DNA of 64,000 nucleotides, taken from assembly GCF_000241325.1 (NCBI RefSeq), contig NZ_BAEI01000054.1, forward strand, positions 62,001 through 126,000. Reading direction: 5' to 3'. Both the position numbers and the translations under genes were made by a program. Below are positions 55,018-64,000 of the stretch, one piece after another (the first letter of the stretch is position 1; each line of letters begins with the position of its first letter). The notes below the pieces were generated by a model. That model was not told the DNA's origin and did no database searches. It saw only the letters and a list, made by a program, of their open reading frames with translations. The DNA comes from Gordonia polyisoprenivorans NBRC 16320 = JCM 10675. Its GTDB lineage: Bacteria > Actinomycetota > Actinomycetes > Mycobacteriales > Mycobacteriaceae.

Positions 55018-56859
55018 ATGACCGAATCTGATCGCCATGAAGCCTCGGTGGAGAACACGGGCAGCAATGACCCGAGCGAGTCCACGCATGCGCGCGACGT
55101 CGACCCCGCGCGTACGCGCGACGTCGATGCGGGGGAGACGTTCACCCCTGCCTACACCCCGCCTCTGGCCGCGGCGCGTGCGGAACGGGAGCGCTCGGCG
55201 TTCACCCGGGCGTCGGATCCGAAGGATCTCCAGGATCGCGTCGACAACCTCACCGCCCGCAACGCCAAGCTCCTCGAAACCCTGAAAGAGGCGCGTCAGC
55301 AACTCGTCGCCCTGCGCGAAGAGGTCGACCGGCTCGGACAGCCCCCGAGTGGTTACGGCGTGCTGCTCGAGATCCATCCGGACCAGACCGTCGACGTGTT
55401 CACTTCGGGGCGCAAGATGCGCCTGACGTGCTCGCCGAACATCGACACCGAGGTGCTGCACAAGGGTCAGACCCTGCGCCTCAACGAGGCGCTGACGATC
55501 GTCGAGGCCTGCGACTTCGATTCGGTCGGCGAGATCAGCACGCTGCGTGAGGTTCTCGGTGACGGCAACCGCGCACTCGTCGTCGGGCACGCCGACGAGG
55601 AGCGCGTGGTGTGGCTGGCCGAGCCGTTACGTGGCGAGGTCGACGGCGAGGACGGCAAGCGTCGCAAGCTGCGCCCCGGTGACTCCCTGCTCATCGACAC
55701 CAAGGCGGGCTTCGCCTTCGAGCGCGTCCCCAAGGCCGAGGTCGAGGATCTCGTGCTTGAGGAGGTGCCCGACGTCGGCTACGAGGACATCGGTGGCCTC
55801 GGTCGGCAGATCGAGCAGATCCGCGACGCCGTCGAGCTGCCGTTCCTGCACAAGGATCTCTTCCGCGACTACGCGCTGCGTCCGCCCAAGGGTGTGCTGC
55901 TCTACGGTCCTCCCGGCTGCGGTAAGACGCTGATCGCCAAGGCGGTGGCCAATTCGCTCGCCAAGAAGATCGCCCAGGTGCGCGGCGACGACGCCAAGGA
56001 AGCCAAGTCCTACTTCCTCAACATCAAGGGCCCCGAACTACTCAACAAGTTCGTCGGCGAGACCGAGCGACACATCCGCCTGATCTTCCAGCGGGCCAGG
56101 GAGAAGGCGTCGGAGGGGACCCCGGTCATCGTGTTCTTCGACGAGATGGATTCGATCTTCCGGACCCGTGGCTCCGGTGTCTCCTCGGACGTGGAGACCA
56201 CCGTGGTCCCGCAGCTCCTCAGCGAGATCGACGGTGTCGAAGGCCTCGAGAACGTGATCGTCATCGGTGCCTCCAACCGTGAGGACATGATCGATCCCGC
56301 CATCCTGCGGCCGGGACGACTCGACGTGAAGATCAAGATCGAACGTCCCGACGCCGAGTCGGCGATCGACATCTTCTCCAAGTACCTCACCGAGTCACTA
56401 CCGGTGCACGCCGACGACCTCGGTGAGTTCGGAGGCGACCGGACCGCATGCGTCAACGCGATGATCGAGAAGGTCGTCGAGCGCATGTATGCCGAGAGTG
56501 ATGAGAACCGCTTTCTGGAGGTGACCTACGCCAACGGCGACAAAGAGGTCATGTACTTCAAGGACTTCAACTCCGGTGCGATGATCCAGAACGTCGTCGA
56601 CCGGGCCAAGAAGTACGCCATCAAGTCGCAATTGGACACCGGCGCACCGGGTCTGCGGGTGCAGCACCTGTTCGACTCGATCCTCGACGAGTTCGCCGAG
56701 AACGAGGATCTGCCCAACACCACCAACCCCGACGACTGGGCCCGGATCTCGGGCAAGAAGGGCGAGCGGATCGTCTACATCCGCACGCTGGTCACCGGCA
56801 AGAGTTCGGGCGCGAGCCGCGCCATCGACACCGAGACCAACACCGGCCAGTACCTCTAG
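55018..56859 (+). CDS. mpa: Mycobacterial proteasomal ATPase (ARC/Mpa)
   Basis: AAA+ ring ATPase that binds pupylated proteins, unfolds them and feeds the 20S proteasome. 613 aa. The N-terminal coiled coil (~67-110, [20 protein letters not shown]...) binds Pup; two OB-like interdomains follow (~110-240). The AAA domain has Walker A GPPGCGKT (~298), Walker [11 protein letters not shown] (~372) and the second region of homology ending in ILRPGRLD. The C-terminal TGQYL ends in the Gln-Tyr-Leu motif that docks to the proteasome alpha ring. ATG 55018 with GGGGAGAGGAG upstream; the frame extends to 54961 without homology. A perfect hairpin follows the gene. Confidence 0.97.
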   Translation: MTESDRHEASVENTGSNDPSESTHARDVDPARTRDVDAGETFTPAYTPPLAAARAERERSAFTRASDPKDLQDRVDNLTARNAKLLETLKEARQQLVALREEVDRLGQPPSGYGVLLEIHPDQTVDVFTSGRKMRLTCSPNIDTEVLHKGQTLRLNEALTIVEACDFDSVGEISTLREVLGDGNRALVVGHADEERVVWLAEPLRGEVDGEDGKRRKLRPGDSLLIDTKAGFAFERVPKAEVEDLVLEEVPDVGYEDIGGLGRQIEQIRDAVELPFLHKDLFRDYALRPPKGVLLYGPPGCGKTLIAKAVANSLAKKIAQVRGDDAKEAKSYFLNIKGPELLNKFVGETERHIRLIFQRAREKASEGTPVIVFFDEMDSIFRTRGSGVSSDVETTVVPQLLSEIDGVEGLENVIVIGASNREDMIDPAILRPGRLDVKIKIERPDAESAIDIFSKYLTESLPVHADDLGEFGGDRTACVNAMIEKVVERMYAESDENRFLEVTYANGDKEVMYFKDFNSGAMIQNVVDRAKKYAIKSQLDTGAPGLRVQHLFDSILDEFAENEDLPNTTNPDDWARISGKKGERIVYIRTLVTGKSSGASRAIDTETNTGQYL

Positions 56860-56887
56860 GTCGACACCGGTCCGGGACCGGCTCGGC

Positions 56888-56918
56888 GCTGCCCACTCCC
56901 GATTCGGGAGTGGGCAGC
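56888..56918 (+). terminator. Hairpin terminator after mpa
   Basis: A perfect 15-bp inverted repeat (GCTGCCCACTCCCGA and its complement around a single T) lies 28 nt after the mpa stop. No U-tract. Confidence 0.8.
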
Positions 56919-57034
56919 TCTCGTCCGACCCCCACCTGTGTCGTCGGCACCTTTCGCCGACACCCCCGATTTGTCCGTCATGCACACGACGAGGCGGGGA
57001 CGGGTGGCCTCGGACGCATTAGAGTCTGTCGGTG

Positions 57035-59605
57035 ATGAACAGCAGCGTCTCGATGATCCCCGGCCGGCTGACGGTCGCCGGGATCACGCACCGACTCGGC
57101 GATTCGCCACGGGTTCGTATCGGCCGTACCCCCGACAACGACGTCGTCGTGAACCACCCGCTGGTCTCTCGGCATCACCTGTCGATCGAGTGGCGGGGGA
57201 CCGGCTGGTGGGCTGTCGACGCAGGCAGCACGAACGGCTTCTTCCATGGTCCGCAACGGGTGTCCGAACTGCCACTGACCGGCGGCGCGGGCTTCCGGCT
57301 CGGTGACGCGACCACCGGCCCGCTCGTCGAGGTGGCGCTCGACGCCCCGCCGGCGGCGGGCCCCGCCGGGCAGCCGTACGGCGCCGTCGCGCGGCCGGGT
57401 TCGCCGGTCCCGCCTCCGCCGCAACCCCCACGACGCCCACCTCCTGCCCCGCCCGGCCCGGCGGGATCCGGTCCACGACCGGTCGCTGCAGGTTCTGCTC
57501 GGATACCGATGCGTGTGCCGGCGCCCGGCTCCTACGAACCCGGGGCGGTCGCGCCGATGCCCGCTGAACTCGCCGATGCGCCGCACCTGCAGGCACTCAA
57601 GCAGAACGTCTCGGCGATCTACCAGCTGCCCGGACGCGCCGAACGTCCGGGCCGCGAGACGATCTCGCTGGCCGGCTCACAGTCGATCGGCCGCACCCCC
57701 GACAACGACATCGTCGTCAGCGACGTACTCGCCTCGCGCCATCACGCCCGGGTGCTGTCCCGACCCGACGGTCTGTACATCGAAGACCTGGGAAGCGTCA
57801 ACGGTACCTATGTCAACGGCCAACGCGTGCAACGGGTTCGGCTGACCGACGGCAATGTCGTCACCATCGGCAACAGCGACTTCGTGGTGTCCGGCGGAAG
57901 CCTGATGCGCGGCCAGTCCCAGGATGTGGTCGCCGGTGGCCTTCAGGTCAACGGTGTGAGCCTCGTCGTCGACGGGGGTAAGAAACTCCTGCAGGACGTC
58001 GAGTTCTCGGCCCGACCCGGATCGCTGACCGCGGTGATCGGCCCCTCGGGTGCAGGCAAGTCGACGGTCTCGCGCATCGTCGCCGGGCTGAACTCGCCGA
58101 CCAGCGGGCGGGTCACCTTCGAGAACCGCAGCGTCCACGAGGAATACGACTCGCTGCGCACCCGGATCGGCATGGTGCCGCAGAAGGACGTCCTGCACCA
58201 CAAGCTCACCCTGCGCCAGGCCCTGCGCTATGCCGCCGAGCTGCGTCTGCCGCCGGATTTGTCGAAAGCCGACCGCGACAACGTGATCAACGGTGTGCTC
58301 GCCGAGCTGCAGCTCACCGAGCACGTCGACACACGCGTCGAGAAGCTCTCCGGCGGCCAGCAGAAACGCGCGTCGGTGGCGATGGAACTGCTCACCGGGC
58401 CCTCGCTGCTGATCCTCGACGAGCCCACCTCCGGCCTCGATCCGGCCCTCGACCGCCAGGTGATGTCGACGCTGCGCCGCCTCGCCGACGCCGGCCGCGT
58501 GGTCCTGGTGGTCACCCACTCGCTGACCTATCTGTCGATGTGCGACCAGGTGCTGCTGCTGGCGCCGGGCGGAAAGACCGCCTACTGCGGACCGCCGACA
58601 CAGGTCGGTGCCGCGATGGGCACCTCGGACTGGGCGGAGATCTTCGCCTTCGTCGCCGATGCCCCCGACACCGCGCACATGCGCTATTTGCAGGGCAGAC
58701 GAGCGCCGACACCACCACCACCGCCGCGACCGCCGGGGCCCCCGATACCGGTGCCGCAGACCAGCTTCACGCGACAGTCGAGCACGATCGGTCGCCGGCA
58801 GATACGCCTGATCTTCGCCGACGTCGGCTACCTGGCGTTCCTGGTCCTGCTGCCGGTGGTGCTGGGCCTGCTGACGCTGGTCATCCCGGGCAGCGATGGA
58901 TTCAACGCCAAGATGGCCGCCGACCCCAACCTGATCCCGCCGCGTCCGGCGGCCAAGGACCCGGTCGAGGCGGTGCAGATCCTCGTCGTGCTGGTGGTGG
59001 GGGCGGCGTTCATGGGTGCGGCGTTGACGATGCGCGACCTGGTCGGCGAGCGCGACATCTTCGAACGCGAACGGGCGGTCGGGCTGCGACCGGGCGCCTA
59101 CCTGTGGGCCAAGGTGGTGGTGTTCTTCTGCACCGCGATGCTGCAGAGCGCGGTGATGGTCGCGATCACCTTCGCCGGCCGTGGGCTGCCGCATCTCGGT
59201 GGTCCGCTGGTGCCGCCGCCGGTGGCCCTGTTCGTTGCGATCGCCGCGCTGGCGTGCGTGTCGACCCTGGTCGGTCTGGCGATCTCGGCGGCGGTTCGCT
59301 CGCAGGAGCAGGCGATGCCACCGCTGGTGATCATCATCATGGTGCAGTTGGTGTTCTGCGGTGGCCTGTTCGCGCTGGACAAGCCCGGCCTACAACAGCT
59401 CTCGTGGATCTTCCCGTCGTACTGGGGCTACGTGGCGTCGGCGGGCGCAGTCGATCTGCCCACGATCAATCCCGACGCGACCCAGAAGGTCTCACTCTGG
59501 CAGACCTCACCCGCTCACGCCGGACTGGCGTTCGGGGTGCTGCTGGTGATCGCGGTGATCCTGTATGTGTTCACCTATTCGCGTCTGCGGCTCAAGAAGC
59601 GCTGA
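57035..59605 (+). CDS. ABC transporter with two FHA domains (Rv1747-like)
   Basis: Half-transporter with phosphothreonine-reading domains, 856 aa. FHA1 (~8-90) has IGRTPDNDVVV, SRHHLS and STNGFF; a Pro-rich linker follows (~115-165); FHA2 (~205-285) has SIGRTPDNDIVV, SRHHARV and SVNGTYVNG. The nucleotide-binding domain has Walker A GPSGAGKS (~337), signature LSGGQQKR (~438) and Walker B LLILDEPTSGLD (~462). The C-terminal ABC2-type membrane domain (~590-856) has six hydrophobic segments. The M. tuberculosis homologue Rv1747 is regulated by Ser/Thr kinase PknF through its FHA domains; no kinase gene is adjacent here. The exported substrate is unknown. Start could be GTG 57032. Confidence 0.93.
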   Translation: MNSSVSMIPGRLTVAGITHRLGDSPRVRIGRTPDNDVVVNHPLVSRHHLSIEWRGTGWWAVDAGSTNGFFHGPQRVSELPLTGGAGFRLGDATTGPLVEVALDAPPAAGPAGQPYGAVARPGSPVPPPPQPPRRPPPAPPGPAGSGPRPVAAGSARIPMRVPAPGSYEPGAVAPMPAELADAPHLQALKQNVSAIYQLPGRAERPGRETISLAGSQSIGRTPDNDIVVSDVLASRHHARVLSRPDGLYIEDLGSVNGTYVNGQRVQRVRLTDGNVVTIGNSDFVVSGGSLMRGQSQDVVAGGLQVNGVSLVVDGGKKLLQDVEFSARPGSLTAVIGPSGAGKSTVSRIVAGLNSPTSGRVTFENRSVHEEYDSLRTRIGMVPQKDVLHHKLTLRQALRYAAELRLPPDLSKADRDNVINGVLAELQLTEHVDTRVEKLSGGQQKRASVAMELLTGPSLLILDEPTSGLDPALDRQVMSTLRRLADAGRVVLVVTHSLTYLSMCDQVLLLAPGGKTAYCGPPTQVGAAMGTSDWAEIFAFVADAPDTAHMRYLQGRRAPTPPPPPRPPGPPIPVPQTSFTRQSSTIGRRQIRLIFADVGYLAFLVLLPVVLGLLTLVIPGSDGFNAKMAADPNLIPPRPAAKDPVEAVQILVVLVVGAAFMGAALTMRDLVGERDIFERERAVGLRPGAYLWAKVVVFFCTAMLQSAVMVAITFAGRGLPHLGGPLVPPPVALFVAIAALACVSTLVGLAISAAVRSQEQAMPPLVIIIMVQLVFCGGLFALDKPGLQQLSWIFPSYWGYVASAGAVDLPTINPDATQKVSLWQTSPAHAGLAFGVLLVIAVILYVFTYSRLRLKKR

Positions 59606-59616
59606 GCCGCAGACGC
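59581..59616. terminator. Hairpin between the FHA-ABC gene and glgP
   Basis: A perfect 14-bp stem, GCGTCTGCGGCTCA with its complement, around an 8-nt loop. The right arm contains the TGA of the FHA-ABC gene. It lies between two converging genes and can stop both transcripts. Confidence 0.8.
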
Positions 59617-59638
59617 GGGGGTCTCCGAGCCGTCTCTC

Positions 59639-62194
59639 TCACCCGCCGGCCGGCGCCGGGTACCGCACGAGTCCGAGTTCGGCGTCGTCGGCGAGCAGCC
59701 GCTGGCGCGGCAACACACGCGCGGTGTAACCGAGCACACCGGAACGGTGCGGGGTGATCGTCGTGGTGAAGGCCACCCGACCCGAGGCGTCGGGACCACC
59801 GGCCGGGCTCATCGGCGACACGGTCGGCTCGACGATGTCGCCGGCGTCGTCGACCCGACCGAGAACCGCTTCGACCGTCACCTCGTCGGCAGCCATCCCG
59901 CCGAGACCGACCTGGGCGGTCAGCTGTAGTTGCCGGGCACCCGGGTCGCCGGACTCGTCGAGCCCCGCGATCATCACCGACGGCCACGCCGCCTCGACGC
60001 GCCTGCGATAGGCGGCGAGGTCGCGGGCGGCCGCGTAGTCGTCGGCGACCGCGGCCGTGAATGACTGGGCCGCAGGCGCATACAGCTCGGTGGTGTAGTC
60101 ACGAACCATCCGGGACGCGAGCACCTTCGGACCGAGAACCGAGAGCGTGTGCCGGACCATCTCGACCCATCGCTCGGGCAGGCCGCTGGTCTCACGCGCG
60201 TAGAACAACGGGATGACCGAGTTCTCCAGTAGCGAATACAGTGCCTCGGCCTCGAGGTCGTCGCGCCGGTTCTCGTCGGTGACGCCCTCGGCCGACGGGA
60301 TGGCCCAGCCGTTCTCGCCGTCGGCCATCTCGTCCCACCATCCGTCGAGGATCGACAGATTCAGGCCGCCGTTGAGCGCCGACTTCATCCCCGAGGTACC
60401 GCAGGCCTCCATCGGCCGCACCGGGTTGTTGAGCCAGACGTCGCAGCCGGCGTAGATGTGCCGCGCCATCGAGATGTCGTAATCGGGCAGGAACACGATG
60501 CGATCGCGGATCGCCGGGTCCTCGGTGAAACGCACCACCTGCTGGATGAGCGCCTTGCCGCCGTCGTCGGCCGGGTGCGCCTTGCCCGCGATGACCAGTT
60601 GCACCGGACGCTGCGGGTCGGTGAGGATGCGCTTGAGACGGTCGGGATCGCGCAGCATGAGCGTGAGCCGCTTGTAGGTCGCGGCGCGGCGCGCGAAGCC
60701 GATGGTCAGCACCTCGGGGTCGAAAAGATCAGCGGTCCAGGATAATTCGACCTCACTGAATCCGCGGTCCCGGCCGCTGGCGTGTGCGCGTCGGCGGACC
60801 TCGTCGACCAGCCCGCCGCGCAGCGTCTGCCGGGTCTTCCACAGATCGGCCGCCGACAATTCGGCGTACCGGGATGCCGCCGAGTCCTCGTCGGCGCCGA
60901 CGAGTTCGCGCCAGGGGCGCGCGACCCACGTGAAGCCGTGCACGCCATTGGTGATCGCCCCGATCGGCACCTCGTCGGCGTCGAAGCCCGGCCAGAGCCC
61001 GGCGAACATCTCTCGGCTGACCTCGCCGTGCAGCTGCGACACCCCGTTCGACCGCTGGCCGAGCCGAAAACCCATGTGCGCCATGTTGAACACGCCGGGA
61101 TCACCCTCATTGCCGAGTTCGAGGACCGTCGCCGCGGACAGGCCGGGCAGCAACCGGGACCCACCACCGGGGTCGGCGTCGAGGTAGAACGAGACCAGGT
61201 CCTTGCCGAAACGGTCGATGCCTGCGGGGACCGGGGTGTGGGTGGTGAAGATGTTGGACGCGCGCACCACCGACTCCGCGGAGCCGACGTCGAGGCCCGA
61301 CTCGACGAGTTCGCGCACGCGTTCGGAGCCGAGGAAGCCCGCATGTCCCTCGTTCATGTGGAACACCGTGGGCTCGGGGCGGCCGGTGGCCGCGATGAAG
61401 GCGCGCAGGGCGCGCACCCCGCCGATGCCGAGCAGGATCTCCTGTTTGATCCGATGATCCTGGTCGCCACCGTAGAGCCGGTCGGTCACCGAACGCAGTT
61501 CATCGTCGTTGGCCGGGATGTCGGTGTCGAGCAGCAGCAACGGGATCCGGCCCACGGTCGCGACCCAGACCTGGGCGTGCAGGGTGCGTCCGCCGGGCAT
61601 CGACACGGTCACGTCGACCGGATGCTCGCCGTCGGTCAGCAGGTCCAGCGGCAGCAGCCCCGGATCGTTGACGGGGTATCGCTCGATCTGCCACCCGTCG
61701 TGCGAGAGGCTCTGCCGGAAGTAGCCCGAGCGGTAGAACAGGCCGACCCCGATGAGCGGCAGGCCCAGATCCGAGGCCGCCTTGAGATGGTCGCCGGCCA
61801 GGATGCCCAGGCCGCCGGAGTAGATCGGCAGCACCTCGGAGATGCCGAATTCCATCGAGAAGTAGGCGATACCCGGGGGCATCGGCACCCCGTCGCGTTC
61901 CTGACGGCCGAACCACTGCGGTTCGGCCCGATAGGTGTCGAGCTCTGCGCGCAGTGCTTCGAGCCGACCGCGGAAGCCGTCGTCGTCGGCGAGCTCGGCC
62001 AGTCGCGCCGGATCGACCTCGGCGAGCAGGCGTAGTGGATCGGCGAAGGACTGCCACAGATCGGGGTCGATCGTGGCGAACAGATCCTGGGTGTCGCTGT
62101 GCCACACCCAGCGCAGATTGCGGGCCAGGACGTCGAGGTCGGCGAGCGGGGCCGGGAGCGGTACGCGGACGGTGAACCGGCGGAAGGCTTTCAC
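59639..62194 (-). CDS. glgP: Alpha-glucan (glycogen/maltodextrin) phosphorylase
   Basis: Releases glucose-1-phosphate from alpha-1,4-glucan ends with PLP; GT35 family. About 851 aa. Visible are the N-terminal domain typical of the bacterial DUF3417-containing subfamily ([27 protein letters not shown]), [67 protein letters not shown], and the PLP-lysine region [15 protein letters not shown] near residue 603. Corresponds to the Rv1328 type. I use GTG 62194 (VKAFRRF); the frame extends to 62230. It separates the FHA-ABC gene from dop. Confidence 0.94.
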   Translation of the reverse strand: MKAFRRFTVRVPLPAPLADLDVLARNLRWVWHSDTQDLFATIDPDLWQSFADPLRLLAEVDPARLAELADDDGFRGRLEALRAELDTYRAEPQWFGRQERDGVPMPPGIAYFSMEFGISEVLPIYSGGLGILAGDHLKAASDLGLPLIGVGLFYRSGYFRQSLSHDGWQIERYPVNDPGLLPLDLLTDGEHPVDVTVSMPGGRTLHAQVWVATVGRIPLLLLDTDIPANDDELRSVTDRLYGGDQDHRIKQEILLGIGGVRALRAFIAATGRPEPTVFHMNEGHAGFLGSERVRELVESGLDVGSAESVVRASNIFTTHTPVPAGIDRFGKDLVSFYLDADPGGGSRLLPGLSAATVLELGNEGDPGVFNMAHMGFRLGQRSNGVSQLHGEVSREMFAGLWPGFDADEVPIGAITNGVHGFTWVARPWRELVGADEDSAASRYAELSAADLWKTRQTLRGGLVDEVRRRAHASGRDRGFSEVELSWTADLFDPEVLTIGFARRAATYKRLTLMLRDPDRLKRILTDPQRPVQLVIAGKAHPADDGGKALIQQVVRFTEDPAIRDRIVFLPDYDISMARHIYAGCDVWLNNPVRPMEACGTSGMKSALNGGLNLSILDGWWDEMADGENGWAIPSAEGVTDENRRDDLEAEALYSLLENSVIPLFYARETSGLPERWVEMVRHTLSVLGPKVLASRMVRDYTTELYAPAAQSFTAAVADDYAAARDLAAYRRRVEAAWPSVMIAGLDESGDPGARQLQLTAQVGLGGMAADEVTVEAVLGRVDDAGDIVEPTVSPMSPAGGPDASGRVAFTTTITPHRSGVLGYTARVLPRQRLLADDAELGLVRYPAPAGG

Positions 62195-62353
62195 GGCGTA
62201 GACGCTACCGACGTCGGCGACCGGACGCACCGCAAGCGGGGCGGGCGTTCATCAGCTCGTCCCGATCCCGACACACGGTGCATGCGTGCCGACCAACGAT
62301 GCCCAGGTGGGTGGGATCGGTGGCGTCGGCCTCCGACCTCTACGCTCGGATGC

Positions 62354-63853
62354 ATGCAGCGAATCATCGGCACCGAGGTCGAGTACGGTATCTCGGCTCC
62401 GGGGGACCCGACCGCGAATCCGATCATGACCTCCACCCAGGCGGTGCTGGCCTACGCCGCGGCCGCGGGGGTGCCCCGCGCCAAGCGCACGCGCTGGGAT
62501 TACGAGGTGGAGTCGCCGCTGCGTGACGCGCGCGGATTCGACCTCGGCCGCGGCTCGGGTCCGGCACCGATCATCGACGCCGACGAGATCGGGGCGGCGA
62601 ACATGATCCTCACCAACGGCGCGCGCCTCTACGTCGATCACGCCCATCCCGAGTACTCCGCGCCCGAGGTCACCGACCCGATGGATGCGGTGATCTGGGA
62701 CAAGGCGGGGGAGCGGGTCATGGAGGCCGCCGCACGCCACGTCGCGAGTGTGCCCGGCGCCCCGCGTCTGCAGCTCTACAAGAACAACATCGACGGCAAG
62801 GGTGCCTCGTACGGCACCCACGAGAACTATCTGATGAACCGGGAGACCCCGTTCACCGCGGTCATCGGCGGTCTCACGACGTTCTTCGCCTCGCGTCAGG
62901 TGATCACCGGCTCCGGCCGCGTCGGCATCGGACAGTCCGGCGACGAGGCGGGATACCAGCTCTCGCAGCGCTCCGACTACATCGAGGTCGAGGTGGGGCT
63001 GGAGACCACCCTCAAACGCGGGATCATCAACACCCGTGACGAGCCGCACGCCGACCCGGAACGCTATCGGCGTCTGCACGTCATCATCGGCGACGCGAAT
63101 CTCGCCGAGACCGCCACCTACCTCAAGGTCGGCACCACCTCGCTGGTGCTCGATCTCATCGAGGCCGGAGTCGATTTCTCCGACCTCGAACTCGCGCGCC
63201 CCGTGCAGGCGGTGCACACGATCAGTCACGATCCGAGCCTGGCCGCGACCGTCGCGTTGACCGACGGGCGCGAACTCACCGGCCTGGCGCTGCAGCGTGA
63301 GTATCTCGACCGGTGCGTCGGGTTCCACGAGCGGGAACACTCCGACGACGAGCGGGCCATGCACGTCCTGGCCACGTGGGCCGATGTCCTCGACCGTCTC
63401 GAACGGGATCCGCTCGAGTGCGCCGACATCCTCGACTGGCCGGCGAAGCTGCGGATCCTGGAGGGCTTCCGGCAGCGCGAGGGCCTCGGCTGGTCGGCGC
63501 CTCGCCTGCAGTTGATCGATCTGCAGTACTCCGACGTGCGCCTGGAGAAGGGTCTTTACAACCGGCTCGTCGCGCGCGGATCGATGAAACGTCTGGTCGA
63601 CGAGGCTCAGGTGACGCGGGCGATCACCGAACCGCCGACCAACACCCGCGCCTACTTCCGTGGGGAGTGCCTGCGACGCTTCGGCGCCGACGTCGCCGCG
63701 GCGAGCTGGGATTCGGTGATCTTCGATCTCGGCGGCGACTCGTTGGTGCGTATCCCGACGCTGGAGCCGTTGCGCGGCAGCCGAGCCCACGTGGGCAAGC
63801 TCCTCGACTCCGTCGACTCCGCGGCCGACCTCGTCGAGCAGCTCACGACCTGA
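62354..63853 (+). CDS. dop: Deamidase/depupylase of Pup
   Basis: Converts the C-terminal Gln of Pup to Glu and removes Pup from tagged proteins. Carboxylate-amine ligase fold, 499 aa. The ATP/Mg site begins with [11 protein letters not shown] at residues 4-14, then [58 protein letters not shown] and [15 protein letters not shown]. The order of these motifs and the extended early loop ([14 protein letters not shown]) fit Dop rather than PafA. ATG 62354 is chosen; the longer frame covers the upstream glgP promoter. pup normally follows, but the 147 nt left in the window do not reach it. Confidence 0.94.
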   Translation: MQRIIGTEVEYGISAPGDPTANPIMTSTQAVLAYAAAAGVPRAKRTRWDYEVESPLRDARGFDLGRGSGPAPIIDADEIGAANMILTNGARLYVDHAHPEYSAPEVTDPMDAVIWDKAGERVMEAAARHVASVPGAPRLQLYKNNIDGKGASYGTHENYLMNRETPFTAVIGGLTTFFASRQVITGSGRVGIGQSGDEAGYQLSQRSDYIEVEVGLETTLKRGIINTRDEPHADPERYRRLHVIIGDANLAETATYLKVGTTSLVLDLIEAGVDFSDLELARPVQAVHTISHDPSLAATVALTDGRELTGLALQREYLDRCVGFHEREHSDDERAMHVLATWADVLDRLERDPLECADILDWPAKLRILEGFRQREGLGWSAPRLQLIDLQYSDVRLEKGLYNRLVARGSMKRLVDEAQVTRAITEPPTNTRAYFRGECLRRFGADVAAASWDSVIFDLGGDSLVRIPTLEPLRGSRAHVGKLLDSVDSAADLVEQLTT

Positions 63854-64000
63854 TCGACGTCGCGGACGTCGTCGTGTTCCGACCGCCCAGAACGGGTCTG
63901 CGCCGGTAGTGTGGTCATACACCAGCGAGCGGGTACGACGACAACCCGTATACGGCTCGGGTGATGGTGGCACGGCGTGTTCGCGTCGCACCGCGATGCA
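63854..64000. other. Non-coding stretch after dop, to the window edge
   Basis: No ORF, hairpin or RNA gene that I can support. By known gene order pup should begin a short distance beyond the edge. Confidence 0.4.

Overview
The window is high-GC actinobacterial DNA. It has the gene set of a mycolic-acid genus of the Mycobacteriales, and Gordonia or a close relative is my best guess. The reasons are a Pup-proteasome locus (mpa, dop), mycothiol biosynthesis (mshC), an IdeR-type iron-box regulon, a secreted PE-PPE-domain hydrolase, and gene order close to the pyrD-uppP-mshC-metH-hisE/hisG-mpa-dop stretch of Mycobacterium tuberculosis. The genus call is an inference; no 16S gene is present.

Region 1 (1-27.7 kb) is the right part of a siderophore gene cluster. 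Three overlapping minus-strand NRPS genes run from 23033 off the left edge. By eye they read C-A(Gly)-T / C-A(?)-T-C-A(Thr)-T-E / C-E*-C*-A(hydroxy-ornithine)-T-C-A-T-C-A-T-..., where the starred domains have lost their catalytic histidines. Divergent from them lie a stand-alone aryl carrier protein and, overlapping it by 4 nt, a flavin-dependent halogenase with all the family motifs. Next come an EntC/DhbC-type isochorismate synthase and an L-ornithine N5-monooxygenase that share a divergent promoter. IdeR-like iron boxes sit in both divergent promoter regions. Together these genes predict a mixed aryl (probably catecholate) and hydroxamate peptide siderophore whose aryl cap is probably halogenated. 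The genes for 2,3-dihydroxybenzoate completion and activation, an MbtH protein, a release domain and transport are not in view and would have to lie to the left or elsewhere.

Region 2 (27.7-33 kb) is metabolic filler: an F420-type LLM oxidoreductase with a nucleoside hydrolase, an MscS channel, tRNA-Leu(GAG), an M20 peptidase and a PEBP protein. Region 3 (33-46.6 kb) is conserved core. It holds pyrD with a DUF5703 gene and an LppL-like lipoprotein; uppP; a histidine phosphatase, a DUF3090 protein and a kinase-like SCO1664 protein leading into mshC; a PAC2 protein; metH; and a Mn-dependent pyrophosphatase. Region 4 (46.6-53.9 kb) holds a frameshifted GT-C glycosyltransferase, a HAD hydrolase with hisE and hisG, a thioesterase, the PE-PPE hydrolase and a RecB-like nuclease. 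Region 5 (53.9-64 kb) is the proteasome locus: trmI behind a tiny upstream ORF, mpa, a double-FHA ABC transporter, glgP and dop. The pup gene is expected just past the right edge.

Two genes (NRPS 3 and the GT-C glycosyltransferase) carry single-base frameshifts in C/G runs. These may be sequencing errors. Short tandem duplications are unusually common, both in frame inside the NRPS genes and across three stop codons.
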